Origin: Roseitalea sp. MMSF_3546
GTDB lineage: Bacteria > Pseudomonadota > Alphaproteobacteria > Rhizobiales > Rhizobiaceae
DNA: 64,000 bases
NCBI RefSeq assembly: GCF_030732865.1
Contig: NZ_JASHKB010000005.1
Span: 1-64,000, forward strand
Direction of reading: 5' to 3'
The notes beneath the pieces were generated by a model. That model was not told where the DNA came from. It saw nothing but the letters and a program-made list of their open reading frames with translations, and ran no database searches. This document shows positions 35,930 to 44,839 of this stretch, in pieces; within the stretch, counting starts at the first letter, position 1, and each line of letters starts with the position of its first letter. Made by a program: the position numbers and the translations under genes.

Positions 35930-37081
35930 ATGAGCTACCTTTCGGTCACATGGCTGTTCTGGATGTGGCTGACGGTGTCGCTGTACTGGCTGGCGCCGCG
36001 CGACGTGCGCCAACTGGTCCTGATGGCGCTGACGGTGGTGTTTCTTGCGACCCGCTCGCCGGAATCGGCGGCGATCCTGCTTGCCTTCACCGCGCTCACC
36101 CATGTGACCGGCAATCTGCTCGTGCCGACGATGCGTGTGGTGGCGACGGGGATCGTCGTCATGCTGGCGGTGCTCGGCGTCTACAAGATCAATCAGACGG
36201 TCAATTCGGCGAACCTGTTCGACACCGTCGCCATCCCGCTGGGCCTGTCCTACTACACCTTCCGCTGCATCCATTTCCTGATGGAGCGCTACAAGGCGGC
36301 GGTGCCGCGCGCGAGCGCGCACGAGCTTGCCGGTTACCTGCTGTTCCTGCCGACCATCGTGGTCGGGCCGATCCACCGCTATGACGATTACCGCCGCGAC
36401 CTGAACCGGCAGCGCTTCGACGCGGCGATGCTGTCGGAGGGCGCCGAACGCATCCTTTACGGCTATGTGAAGATCGTCATCGTGTCGAACTATCTGACCG
36501 AGGGCGTGCTGGGCGATTACATCGCGGGCCTTGCGAATCCCGAGGCGCCGGGCGTGATCTATCTGAAGATCGTCCAGAACGGGCTCAACCTCTACTTCCA
36601 GTTCTCGGGCTATTCGGACATCGCCATCGGCTTTGCGCGGCTTCTCGGCTACCGGGTCATGGAGAACTTCAACTGGCCGTATCTGCAGCCCAATATCGCC
36701 GCCTTCTGGCGGTCCTGGCACATCTCCCTGTCGCGCTGGTGCCGCGACTACATCTATTCGGTGGTCGTCGCGCGGACCCGCAGCCCGGCGCTCGGCGCCA
36801 TGGCGACGATGATCGCAATCGGCCTTTGGCACGAGATCTCGCTGCGCTTTGTGCTGTGGGGCGCCTATCACGGCATCGGGCTCGTCGTCTGGCAGAAATC
36901 GCAAGGCTGGACGACGCGCCTGGAGCGCTCGCTGCCCGAAACGGCGCTGCCCGTGCTGCACATCGCCAAGGTCGCCTTCACCGTGCATTTCGTCTGGTTC
37001 GGCTTTCTGATCCTGACCGCGGAAACGCCGGCGCAGGCGCTCGTCACGTTCGGCAAACTCATCGCCATCACGGAGGGCTGA
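35930..37081 (+). CDS. MBOAT-family membrane acyltransferase (DltB/AlgI-like)
   Basis: A 383-residue, multi-span membrane-bound O-acyltransferase. The hallmarks are LGLSYYTFRCIHFLME, LFLPTIVVGPIHRYDDY, NFNWPYLQPNIAAFWRSWHI and GLWHEISLRFVLWGAYHG, with the conserved catalytic-tunnel His in the W-H-E segment (about residue 300). These enzymes take an acyl group from a cytoplasmic carrier and hand it across the membrane. It is shorter than AlgI (about 480) and close to DltB (about 400). The carrier donor is presumably the preceding gene's C-terminal domain. Confidence 0.92.
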   Translation: MSYLSVTWLFWMWLTVSLYWLAPRDVRQLVLMALTVVFLATRSPESAAILLAFTALTHVTGNLLVPTMRVVATGIVVMLAVLGVYKINQTVNSANLFDTVAIPLGLSYYTFRCIHFLMERYKAAVPRASAHELAGYLLFLPTIVVGPIHRYDDYRRDLNRQRFDAAMLSEGAERILYGYVKIVIVSNYLTEGVLGDYIAGLANPEAPGVIYLKIVQNGLNLYFQFSGYSDIAIGFARLLGYRVMENFNWPYLQPNIAAFWRSWHISLSRWCRDYIYSVVVARTRSPALGAMATMIAIGLWHEISLRFVLWGAYHGIGLVVWQKSQGWTTRLERSLPETALPVLHIAKVAFTVHFVWFGFLILTAETPAQALVTFGKLIAITEG

Positions 37082-37084
37082 TCG

Positions 37085-37222
37085 ATGTACGGATTGCTGC
37101 TCACCCGGTTTGCGCCCAAGACCGCCGCGATTTTGTGCGCGGTTTGGTATTGCGCGCTGATCGTCGGCGTCATCGCCCTGAGCGTCGAACCGCCGGCGGA
37201 TTTTCGCTATGCGCGCTATTGA
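37085..37222 (+). CDS. Single-span microprotein 2, DltX-like acyl relay candidate
   Basis: A 45-residue protein: short N-terminus, one hydrophobic helix (about residues 13-33, AAILCAVWYCALIVGVIALS) and a tail ending PPADFRYARY. The last six residues F-R-Y-A-R-Y fit F-x-Y-x-x-F/Y, the form of the conserved C-terminal hexapeptide of DltX (F-I-Y-N-E-F type), whose Tyr is proposed to carry D-alanine between DltB and DltD. It starts 3 bases after the MBOAT stop and overlaps the SGNH gene by 14 bases. It is too short to be called by usual gene-finders. Orthology to DltX is an inference from motif, topology and place. Confidence 0.72.
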   Translation: MYGLLLTRFAPKTAAILCAVWYCALIVGVIALSVEPPADFRYARY

Positions 37223-38342
37223 GGCGATCGCCGATAGCCGGCCGGTGCGCTGGGTGCGCTCGTGGCGCGAGCGGCAGGTCGAGGTCGCCTTCGGCGCCGG
37301 GCTGATGCTGGTCGTCGTGCTCGGCTTCGCCGCCGGCGAGATGCTGGCGCGGGTGCACCATGCCAACGCCATTGCCGGGCGCGATTTCGACTGGATGTCC
37401 GTGATGGTGCAGATGGAGCGCGAGGATCCGGCCGGCCCGATGCGCTTTCCCAGAGGCTCGAACGTGGATGGCTTGCGGTTCAATGCGCTCGGCCTGCGCG
37501 GCCCCGACGTGCCGCGGCCAAAGCCCGACGACACCGTGCGGCTGGCCTTCGTCGGCGACTCCAAGCTCGTCAATGGCGAGTTCGCCGAACAGGAGATGAT
37601 CGCCGCCCGCACCGCCGCGCTGCTGCAGGCGGGCCACCGGACCTGCCGGTTCGATCACGTCACCGTGGCCGGGCCGGCCTACACGATCGAGGACCTGGCC
37701 TATCTCATCGACACGGAGGTGGGTGCGCTCGAAGCGGACATCTACATCGTGCTGGTGGGGGCGACGCGCGACGCGCTGACGGTGCATGCGCGCGACGCCC
37801 GCGATGGCGGCTACATGGCGCAGTATCCGTTCCTGGGGCATTATTCGGTGCTCTGGGACAAGCTGTCGCGGGCCTTCCACCTGAGGCGCCAGGCGCGCTT
37901 TGCCGCCCAGCGCGGGCCCTTGCCGAAGCTCGAAGGCGATCGGATCGCCACCGCGCTGGACGCGCCATTGGCAAGGCTCGATGCCGCCATGGGCGATGCG
38001 CCGGTGCTGGCGGTCGGCTATCGCGGGCGCATGCGCGCTGGCCAGAGCGATGCCGAACTGGCCCGTTCGACGCGGCAAATCCGCATGGAAACCCGCAAGT
38101 TGGGCGCGCGCGACTTCGTTGCGCTCAATGCGGCGATCGTGAACGCGCAGCGACGGGCCGCCGCCCGCCATGGCTGGGCCTTCGCCGATCCGATCATGAC
38201 CATTGCGGGCACGGAAGAGAATTTCATCGATTCGGCGCATTTCTCGCGCAAGGGCATTGCGCTGTTTTCGCGCGAGCTGGCCGGACTGCTTGCCCCAATG
38301 CTGCCGCAGACCGATGCTTCGTGCCTTGCGGTGGGCCGGTGA
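37209..38342 (+). CDS. Membrane-anchored SGNH-fold acyltransferase/esterase (DltD/AlgX-like role)
   Basis: A 377-residue protein with one N-terminal membrane helix (about residues 26-46, VAFGAGLMLVVVLGFAAGEM) that places the rest in the periplasm. The SGNH fold shows a GDS block (LAFVGDSKLVNGEF, Ser near 116) and the distal D-x-x-H (NFIDSAHFSRKG, about 341-344). In Dlt- and alginate-type systems such proteins transfer the acyl group to the polymer. It is last in the operon; 220 bp then separate it from the LuxR gene. Direct similarity to DltD could not be judged. Confidence 0.85.
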   Translation: MRAIEAIADSRPVRWVRSWRERQVEVAFGAGLMLVVVLGFAAGEMLARVHHANAIAGRDFDWMSVMVQMEREDPAGPMRFPRGSNVDGLRFNALGLRGPDVPRPKPDDTVRLAFVGDSKLVNGEFAEQEMIAARTAALLQAGHRTCRFDHVTVAGPAYTIEDLAYLIDTEVGALEADIYIVLVGATRDALTVHARDARDGGYMAQYPFLGHYSVLWDKLSRAFHLRRQARFAAQRGPLPKLEGDRIATALDAPLARLDAAMGDAPVLAVGYRGRMRAGQSDAELARSTRQIRMETRKLGARDFVALNAAIVNAQRRAAARHGWAFADPIMTIAGTEENFIDSAHFSRKGIALFSRELAGLLAPMLPQTDASCLAVGR

Positions 38343-38562
38343 GAGCGATCGGCGCCGCACCACCGTGACGGACCCGGCGACGACCGCACCGGTCCCGGCC
38401 CTTGCACTGCAACGACCGACGCAGCATATGCATGCTCATGCCAACAATCGGATATGGCCGTTCCTGGCCTCCCGCGCGTCGGGCAGTCGGCGCTTACGCA
38501 ACGTTGACAGGCGTCCGGCCCGATGGAACCCAGTACACAACGACGACAAGGACGATTCGGTG

Positions 38563-39312
38563 ATGACGATGACAGGGCGCATCACGGCGGAGGTCGGTCC
38601 CGAGCAGCGCAGCTTTCGGGAGCGCGTGTCCTTGTGCACGACGAGCTATGATCTGCTGCGGCTGACAAAGCAGGTGGCGGTCGAGCGCGGATTTCCGTAT
38701 TTCGCGATCGTTCGGCTGCCCTCGTCCAAGGACGACAAGCTGGCCCAGATCTCGGTTCTGACGAACTGGCCGGAATCGCTGGTCAAGGCATATGACGAGA
38801 TGGGGCTGCTCAAATCGAGCCCGATGTTCAAGGCGCTCAAGACCAGCACCAAGCCCTATGTGTGGTCGCACAAGCGCGAGGCGCGCCACTACATCAAGGA
38901 CAACGATCCGCAGATCGAGCGTCTGTTCTGCGCCCACGGCATGTGCAACGGCGTGCAGTTCAGCGTCCAGGAACCTGGCGGCAAGCGCGGCGTGATCGGC
39001 TATTCGGGTGACAGGGCACCGCCGATGGAAGCCGAACTGGCCGAGCTGAGCTATTTCTCCATGCTCGTCTATGACCGGTTGTGGGAACTGAAGAAGTGCG
39101 GCAAGGCTGGCAGCCCGCAAAAGCTGTCGACGCGCGAGAACGAGTGCCTGATGTGGACCGCCTCGGGCAAGACCAGCGCCGAGATCGCCATCATCCTCAA
39201 GCTGTCCGAACACACCGTCAACCACTATCTGACCGCGGCGTGCCAGAAGCTCGGAGCGACCAACCGGGCGCATGCGGTCTACAAGGCCATGCGGGCGGGT
39301 CTTCTGGACTGA
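38563..39312 (+). CDS. LuxR-type regulator (VisN/VisR/VjbR-like)
   Basis: A 249-residue regulator with an N-terminal autoinducer-domain-like half (about 1-165) and a C-terminal LuxR helix-turn-helix (LSTRENECLMWTASGKTSAE, then IILKLSEHTVNHYL). In rhizobia VisN/VisR, and in Brucella VjbR, are such proteins at the head of the flagellar cluster and control motility genes, as here. The D-P pair that binds acyl-homoserine lactone in TraR/LuxR is replaced by S-P (LLKSSPMFK), so it may not sense a typical lactone. ATG 38563 is preceded by AAGGA; longer frames overlap the SGNH gene. Confidence 0.85.
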   Translation: MTMTGRITAEVGPEQRSFRERVSLCTTSYDLLRLTKQVAVERGFPYFAIVRLPSSKDDKLAQISVLTNWPESLVKAYDEMGLLKSSPMFKALKTSTKPYVWSHKREARHYIKDNDPQIERLFCAHGMCNGVQFSVQEPGGKRGVIGYSGDRAPPMEAELAELSYFSMLVYDRLWELKKCGKAGSPQKLSTRENECLMWTASGKTSAEIAIILKLSEHTVNHYLTAACQKLGATNRAHAVYKAMRAGLLD

Positions 39313-39326
39313 TTGGGGGGAAGGGC

Positions 39327-39782
39327 ATGGACCGCCCGATACATTTCGAGGTCTACGAGGAGCCGCGGCCGGCCCAGCCGCTGGAAGATGTGGGCCTTGA
39401 CGCGGTGAACCTGCTCGACGTGATGTCGCAGTTCAATCCGTGCGGGCTGTGGCGGCTCGATATCGAGACGGGCCTTGCCTACTGGACCCGAGATGTCTTC
39501 GAAATCCACAACCTGCCCTACAAGCCCGGCCCGGTCGACGTGATGGCCGCCGTCGATGCCTATCACCCGCAGGACCGGGAACTGCTCCTGAACTGCCTGG
39601 AAGAGGCGGTCGCGCGAAAGACGGGCTTCCAGTATGTGTTGCGGCTGACGACGCCTTCGGGCGGCAGCAAGATGGTCCGGGCCATCGGCAAGTACCAGGT
39701 CGGCGAGAACGGGCGCGAGGAGGTGATCGGCATCGTCTACGAGACGTCCGGCACCGTGCGGGGCGTGGCCGTCAGGTCGTAA
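39327..39782 (+). CDS. PAS-domain protein
   Basis: A 151-residue single-domain PAS-fold protein: CGLWRLDIETGLAYWTRDVF and EIHNLPYKPG form the first half, then AYHPQDRELLLNCLEEAV and YVLRLTTPSGGSKMVRAIGK the second. No kinase, HTH or cyclase output domain follows, so it probably works by binding a partner, perhaps the LuxR protein 14 bases upstream. AAGGG precedes ATG 39327. The last 11 bases overlap the end of the convergent gene on the other strand. In rhizobia a second LuxR gene (visR) would be expected here. Confidence 0.78.
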   Translation: MDRPIHFEVYEEPRPAQPLEDVGLDAVNLLDVMSQFNPCGLWRLDIETGLAYWTRDVFEIHNLPYKPGPVDVMAAVDAYHPQDRELLLNCLEEAVARKTGFQYVLRLTTPSGGSKMVRAIGKYQVGENGREEVIGIVYETSGTVRGVAVRS

Positions 39783-40308
39783 GGTCCGGCCGCGACGGTC
39801 CCGTTCGCCGGCACGGTGCGGAATCGGCCAGCCATGCGGCGATGTCGGCCGGTCGGTGATGGGCGGCCATGTCGGACCTGGCGACGACGCGCGAGCCCAG
39901 CCGGTTCTGCATGAAGGCCTGTTCGAGCAGGCGCGCATCGGGCGGTGCGGTCTCGCCCGCCCGGCCGGCATGGGCGATGTCCTGCAGTTCGAGCCAGGCA
40001 TGATCGGCGTGAAGGATCACGCGCAGGCGCACGGTGAAGTGGGCGGCCAGCACGATGATGCCCAGCGCGACATGGGCCCGGCCGGTCCAATCCAGCGCGA
40101 TGTCGGCATCGCTGTCATAGCGGATGAAGCCGGGGGCGAAATGCAGTTCGGCCGCGCCGGTGACGATCTCGGCGACGCTGGCCGCGCGCTCGTTGACGAC
40201 ATGGTCGACGAAGGTGACAAGGTCGGTCAGGCGCAATTCGCTGACCAGCGGCCGGAGCTGCTCGGCGATGATCGGTTCGAGATCGCGATAATGCACATCG
40301 GCGAGCAT
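39772..40308 (-). CDS. Conserved-looking hypothetical protein beside flhB
   Basis: A 178-residue soluble protein of unknown function. It begins with a helical, acidic segment (EPIIAEQLRPLVSELRLTDL) followed by beta-strand-like segments (ELHFAPGFIRY, VALGIIVLAAHFTVRLRVIL). The start is 5 bases downstream of the flhB stop, so it is probably co-transcribed as the last gene of the leftward flagellar block. Its end overlaps the PAS gene's end tail to tail. Confidence 0.65.
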   Translation of the reverse strand: MLADVHYRDLEPIIAEQLRPLVSELRLTDLVTFVDHVVNERAASVAEIVTGAAELHFAPGFIRYDSDADIALDWTGRAHVALGIIVLAAHFTVRLRVILHADHAWLELQDIAHAGRAGETAPPDARLLEQAFMQNRLGSRVVARSDMAAHHRPADIAAWLADSAPCRRTGPSRPDLTT

Positions 40309-40313
40309 CGGTG

Positions 40314-41384
40314 TCAGTTCCTGGCCGGCTGCTTGTTCAGATAGACGATGATCTCGGCCACGGCCTCGAAGAACTCGCGCGGAATGATCTGGTCGACGGT
40401 GACCGCCTTGTACATGGCGCGGGTTAAGGCGGGGTTTTCATGGACCGCGATGTTGTGCTCGGCGGCGATCTCGCGAATGCGCAGGGCGATCAGGTCCTGA
40501 CCCTTGGCAAGCACCACGGGCGCCTGATCCCCGGGCGGGCTGTAGCGCAGGGCGATGGCATAGTGCGTCGGATTGGTCAGGACCAGCGTGGCCTTGGGAA
40601 CCTGGTTCATCATGCGCTTGCGGGCGCGCTCGCGCGCGATGGACTGCATGCGCGCCTTGACCATCGGGTCGCCTTCGGCCTGCTTGTGCTCGTCCTTGAT
40701 CTCCTTGTGCGACATGCGCAGGTCCTTCAGCCACTGCCGGTTCGTCCACACAAGGTCGGCGACCGCGATCAGCGTCATGGCGAGCACCATGGTGAACAAG
40801 AGGCCGAACAGGATGCGGCCGATCTGGGTGAGAAAGACCGCCGAGGCCGTCATCGGCCCCTCGGAAAGCACGGGCATGATGCCGGCGGCGAAAAAGGCGA
40901 TGCAGCCGGCGGTGAAGACGATCTTGGCAAGCACCTTGAAGAATTCGGCCCAGCCCTTGGGGCCGAAGATGCGCTCGAAGCCCTTCTTGAGCGAGATGCG
41001 GGACAGTTCGGGCTTGATGCGCTTGGCCACCAGCCGCGGCGGGTTCTGCACGAGCGAACCGGCCAGGCCGGCAAAGGCGAGACCCAGCAGAACCGGGCCG
41101 AGCACGACCACGCCGATCTGCCAGTAAAGGTTCATCACCTGCAACACGTCCGCCGTGGTGTTCAGCGGCAACTGCGAGGAGGTGTCCATGAGGTTTTGCA
41201 GATAGGTCTTGAGCCGCGCCGTCAGCCCGTTCGCGCCAAAGCCGATGATCGCGGTGATCGCCGTCAGCGTGAACAGGACCGGCAACTCCTTGGAAAAGGC
41301 CGTCTGCCCCTTTTCGACCGCGTCCTGGATCTTCTTTTCGGTGGGCTCCTCGGTCTTGGACTCCTTGTCTTCGTGCTCGGACAT
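40314..41384 (-). CDS. flhB: Flagellar export gate protein FlhB
   Basis: A 356-residue component of the flagellar type III export apparatus that switches substrate from rod/hook to filament. It starts with the charged DKESKTEEPTEKKIQDA signature, has four membrane spans (about residues 30-210) and the autocleavage motif N-P-T-H (VLTNPTHYAIALRY, about residue 270). It lies 21 bases downstream of fliG. Confidence 0.97.
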   Translation of the reverse strand: MSEHEDKESKTEEPTEKKIQDAVEKGQTAFSKELPVLFTLTAITAIIGFGANGLTARLKTYLQNLMDTSSQLPLNTTADVLQVMNLYWQIGVVVLGPVLLGLAFAGLAGSLVQNPPRLVAKRIKPELSRISLKKGFERIFGPKGWAEFFKVLAKIVFTAGCIAFFAAGIMPVLSEGPMTASAVFLTQIGRILFGLLFTMVLAMTLIAVADLVWTNRQWLKDLRMSHKEIKDEHKQAEGDPMVKARMQSIARERARKRMMNQVPKATLVLTNPTHYAIALRYSPPGDQAPVVLAKGQDLIALRIREIAAEHNIAVHENPALTRAMYKAVTVDQIIPREFFEAVAEIIVYLNKQPARN

Positions 41385-41405
41385 TGCGCGCTATCCCGGC
41401 GGCGG

Positions 41406-42404
41406 TCAGCTGCGCTTGGGCAGGTCGAAACGGCCTTCGGAGGCCAGCTTCATGGCAAGCTGGGCGATCGTCTTCTGGGCCTCGGCGATCTGGGCGGGGG
41501 TGTCCTGGCCGCCGGCGGACAGTTCGGATTCGATCATCTTGCGGGCGCGCTGGCTGATGGAGGAAAGTGCCGCCTCGCGCAGATCGGGACCGGCATTGCG
41601 CAGCGCGGTCACGAGCAGTTCGCTCGGAAGGCCGTCGACGATGAGCGTGCGCGCCCCCGGATCGAGCAGCACCAGATCGTCGAAGCGGAACAGGCGCTGC
41701 TCGAGCTGGGCCAGCTTCTTGGGCTCGATGCGCTCGCGCACCCGGCGCATCAGTTCGTCGCTCTTTTGCTTGTCCATGGCGTTGAAGATCTCGGCGACGC
41801 GCATGGGCGCGGCGTCGTGACCGGCGCCGTTGCCGCCCTGGTCGAGCTTGAGGTCACGGACGAGCGCGCGGCCGACATGCAACAGCCGCTCGCCGGGCAC
41901 CTCGCGCGCGGTCATCATGATGGTGACGACCTGCGTCTGCGCCTGCTCGGGCAAGGCCTCGATGACGCCGGCGACTAGACCCGAAGGCAGTTGCGACAGG
42001 AGCGCTGCGACCAGTTGCGGCGGCTCGCTCGCCAGACGCCCGGCCAGGGTCTCGGCATCGACGCCCGCGATCAGCTCCCAGGGCGTGCTGGGCCTGTCGC
42101 CATTGCCGGCAGGGGCCGGCGCGGTCGGCTCGGGCTCGTCGTCGAGTGCGTCGCCCATGATCGCGTCGATCGCATCGCGCGTATCGATCAGCCCGGAACC
42201 CTCGACGAAGGCCTGCTCGAATTCGCCGACCAGGGCATCCACATCGGTCTGCGACAGGGCCTTGAGCGTGTGACCGGCATCGATCATGCGCCGCAGCTCG
42301 TCGCTCTTGAAGTATTTGAGCAATTGCTTGGCGCGCGGCTTGCCCATGGCGATCAGCACGGCGGCGGCCTTTTGCGGAGGCGTCAGGGTAAAGCGCTGCT
42401 GCAT
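41406..42404 (-). CDS. fliG: Flagellar motor switch protein FliG
   Basis: A 332-residue cytoplasmic rotor protein that contacts MotA and sets rotation direction. KAAAVLIAMGKPRAKQLLKYF is the FliG N-domain start. The C-terminal torque domain has FRFDDLVLLDPGARTLIVDG and LREAALSSISQRARKMIESE with the charged residues needed for stator contact. The middle-domain E-H-P-Q motif is not evident (LPEQAQTQV occupies its place), as in divergent rhizobial FliG. Spaced 19 bases from fliN. Confidence 0.95.
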   Translation of the reverse strand: MQQRFTLTPPQKAAAVLIAMGKPRAKQLLKYFKSDELRRMIDAGHTLKALSQTDVDALVGEFEQAFVEGSGLIDTRDAIDAIMGDALDDEPEPTAPAPAGNGDRPSTPWELIAGVDAETLAGRLASEPPQLVAALLSQLPSGLVAGVIEALPEQAQTQVVTIMMTAREVPGERLLHVGRALVRDLKLDQGGNGAGHDAAPMRVAEIFNAMDKQKSDELMRRVRERIEPKKLAQLEQRLFRFDDLVLLDPGARTLIVDGLPSELLVTALRNAGPDLREAALSSISQRARKMIESELSAGGQDTPAQIAEAQKTIAQLAMKLASEGRFDLPKRS

Positions 42405-42423
42405 GGCGTTCGAGATCCCGCAC

Positions 42424-42861
42424 TCACTGGCAAACGCTGATCACCTTGAAGGCGAAGCGATCCGGGTCGTCCTCGGAGAGTTGCATCTGGCCGGTGGCGA
42501 CCTTGACGCCGTTGACCATGATGTCGACGGGCTCGCCGACGCGGCTGTTGAGCGGCACGGTGGCGCCCTTGCGCAGGCCGTTGAGCTGGGCGACCGACAT
42601 CTCGGTGCGGCCGATGACCGCCTGCACCTCGAGCGGGATCTCGCGCAATGTCCGCGACATGCCGCCCGCCCCGGGCGCGGCGGGCTGCACGGTCAGTTCC
42701 TCCTGGTCGCGCCCGGCGACCGAGCGCAATTGTCCGATCGCCTTTTCCAGCGCGTCATCGGGATCGAGCGTCCGGTCGGGCCTGGCTTCGGCCGTCCCCT
42801 GGGCGGCGCCGCGGGTTTCGTGGTGGGCCGGTTGGCCCTGTGTGTCAGCGGGCGTTGCCAT
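42424..42861 (-). CDS. fliN: Flagellar motor switch protein FliN
   Basis: A 145-residue C-ring protein. Its conserved SpoA domain occupies the C-terminal 80 residues (LREIPLEVQAVIGRTEMSVA, GATVPLNSRVGEPVDI, and a final strand VNGVKVATGQ). The N-terminal 60 residues are a low-complexity linker. ATG 42861 follows AGGGGA at 8 bases and overlaps the fliM end by 17 bases; an earlier ATG at 42897 is possible. Confidence 0.95.
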   Translation of the reverse strand: MATPADTQGQPAHHETRGAAQGTAEARPDRTLDPDDALEKAIGQLRSVAGRDQEELTVQPAAPGAGGMSRTLREIPLEVQAVIGRTEMSVAQLNGLRKGATVPLNSRVGEPVDIMVNGVKVATGQMQLSEDDPDRFAFKVISVCQ

Positions 42862-43795
42862 CGCGCTTGTCCCCTTGCGTTCGCTGTTGATGGGCATGGG
42901 CTTCCAGGGCCGCGGTCATCGGCGCGATCGGGCCGGCAATGCGCACGGCATGGACCTGGCCAAGCTTGCCCAGTTGGGTGGTGAAGATGTTGCGCCCCCG
43001 CGCGCGCAGCGTCGCCTGGCCGTCGCCGGCCGGATCGCATTCGAGCACGTCGCCGGGCTGGAGCCGGGCCAGATCGTCGAGCGTCATCGGTGCGAGCGGC
43101 ATCACGCTTTCCACGGTGATATCGAAATCGGGGACCTTGAGTACGTCGTCGGTGTCCGGGGTGATCGGCGTGTCGGCGCCTTTCTCGGAAAGACCGATAA
43201 GGTAGTGGTGCGCCAGGTCCAGCCAGCACCAGGCGGCGTTCGCGCCGAAGCGAAGCTCGAAGGTCAGGCTGGCGACCGCACCCGGCTCCGGCCCGCCAAG
43301 CGCGCCGTCATCGCCGCGCACGACGTCGACCCGGTCGAGCCGGACCAGCGGGCTGCGGGCGCGGCGCGTTTCGACGATGAGCTGTGCCAGGGTTTGCAGG
43401 ACGCCGATCTCGAGCTGGCTGATCTCGGCCGCCGTGGCGGCGACCGGCGTGTCCGGGTCCGCACCCAGCAGCGCGGCCATCAGCAGGTCGACGCCGGCGC
43501 GGTCGAGCGTCAGCAGCGCATCCTCGGACGCCTCGGCAAAGCCCAGGCAGAAGGCGGCGTTGGCCGCACCCATCAGTTGCGGGCGCCGGGCGCCCGCCTG
43601 CTCGCCGTCCTCGATAAAGCTCACCGACAATTCGGGCGCCGCCTTGCGGGCGCTGGCGTTCAGATGGGCGGCCAGATCGTTGCCGAAGCGCGCAATGACG
43701 CGGCGCACGGCATCCTCGCTGACGCGCCGCCGCAGGATGCGGTCGAGAACGTCGCGCTCTTCGGGCGGAAGATCGTATTTGCCGGCGATCGTCAT
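42845..43795 (-). CDS. fliM: Flagellar motor switch protein FliM
   Basis: A 316-residue switch protein. The C-terminal SpoA-like domain (KVPDFDITVESVMPLAPMTL, LARLQPGDVLECDP) is clear. The middle CheC-like domain is divergent, as in other Hyphomicrobiales, and the N-terminus lacks the E. coli-type CheY-binding peptide. Its ATG overlaps the motA stop by one base (TGATG). Confidence 0.92.
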   Translation of the reverse strand: MTIAGKYDLPPEERDVLDRILRRRVSEDAVRRVIARFGNDLAAHLNASARKAAPELSVSFIEDGEQAGARRPQLMGAANAAFCLGFAEASEDALLTLDRAGVDLLMAALLGADPDTPVAATAAEISQLEIGVLQTLAQLIVETRRARSPLVRLDRVDVVRGDDGALGGPEPGAVASLTFELRFGANAAWCWLDLAHHYLIGLSEKGADTPITPDTDDVLKVPDFDITVESVMPLAPMTLDDLARLQPGDVLECDPAGDGQATLRARGRNIFTTQLGKLGQVHAVRIAGPIAPMTAALEAHAHQQRTQGDKRDGNAR

Positions 43796-44664
43796 CAGGC
43801 GGCCCTGGCTTCGCCGGCGCCCGAGGCCTCTTCCTCGACTTCCTCCAGGGTCGGCCGGTCATAGGCCGAGATGGTCTTGCGGCCGAATTCGAGCGCCACC
43901 TGCGGCATGGAGCCGTTCATGTAGGCGATCAGCGTCTGCTTGGCGACGAAGTAAAGGCGCATGGACTTCTCGCGAACCGACTTGACCTTGTTGGCGACCG
44001 GGCCGACGATCCCATAGGCCAGGAAGATGCCCAGGAAGCTGCCGACGAGCGCGGCGGCGATCAGGCCGCCCAGGATCTCCGGGCTCTGGTCGATCGCGCC
44101 CATCGCCTTGATCACGCCCAGGATCGCCGCGACGATGCCGATCGCGGGCAGGCCGTCGGCGGAGTTCTGCAAGGCGTTGTAGGGCTTGAGCTTGTCGTAG
44201 CGGACGACGCCGATCTCCTCTTCCATCAAGGCTTCGACCTCGTGCGGGCGGGCATTGCCGACGATGATCAGGCGCACATAGTCGCAGATGAAATTGGTCA
44301 GGTCCTCGCGCTCCAGGATTGCCGGATAGTCGGCGAAGATGTCCGATTCCTCGGGGTTGTCGATATGGCCTTCGACCTCGTTGCGGGGCTTGGACTTCAG
44401 GTCGCGCATCAGCCGATGCAGCAGACCCAGCAGTTCCATGTAATCGTCGGTGGTGGGTACCTTGTTGGTCAGCGCCTCCATGATCGCCCTGCCGCTGTCT
44501 TTGACGACCGCCATCGAATTGGCCATCAGGAAGATTCCGACCGCGGCGCCGCCGATGATGACGAATTCCCATGGCTGGATGAGCACCTTGATATAGCCGC
44601 CCATGGCCATGTAGCCGCCGATCACGCAGCCGAAAGTGACGATCAATCCGACGATGATGCCCAC
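43795..44664 (-). CDS. motA: Flagellar stator protein MotA
   Basis: A 289-residue, four-span proton-channel subunit. [20 protein letters not shown] is the first helix. The cytoplasmic loop carries the Arg/Glu-rich stretch for FliG contact. [20 protein letters not shown] and [18 protein letters not shown] form helices 3 and 4, including the conserved Pro. It is first in the leftward block motA-fliM-fliN-fliG-flhB, with its promoter in the 175-bp divergent gap facing the DUF1217 gene. Confidence 0.97.
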   Translation of the reverse strand: MGIIVGLIVTFGCVIGGYMAMGGYIKVLIQPWEFVIIGGAAVGIFLMANSMAVVKDSGRAIMEALTNKVPTTDDYMELLGLLHRLMRDLKSKPRNEVEGHIDNPEESDIFADYPAILEREDLTNFICDYVRLIIVGNARPHEVEALMEEEIGVVRYDKLKPYNALQNSADGLPAIGIVAAILGVIKAMGAIDQSPEILGGLIAAALVGSFLGIFLAYGIVGPVANKVKSVREKSMRLYFVAKQTLIAYMNGSMPQVALEFGRKTISAYDRPTLEEVEEEASGAGEARAA

Positions 44665-44839
44665 GCAAACCCCCTTGCCGCGTTGATCGATAGTTAACGG
44701 GCAAACCTTGCTTGAACCTGTCCGGGGTGGCGCAGGGCGCGGCTGCAGGCGGCCCGTCGGGCGCCGCGCTCAGCCTCGCGCAAGCAAGCCATGGTAAGCG
44801 CTATCATGCTCAACAGACCCTAGTGCGGGCAGGGCCGGA

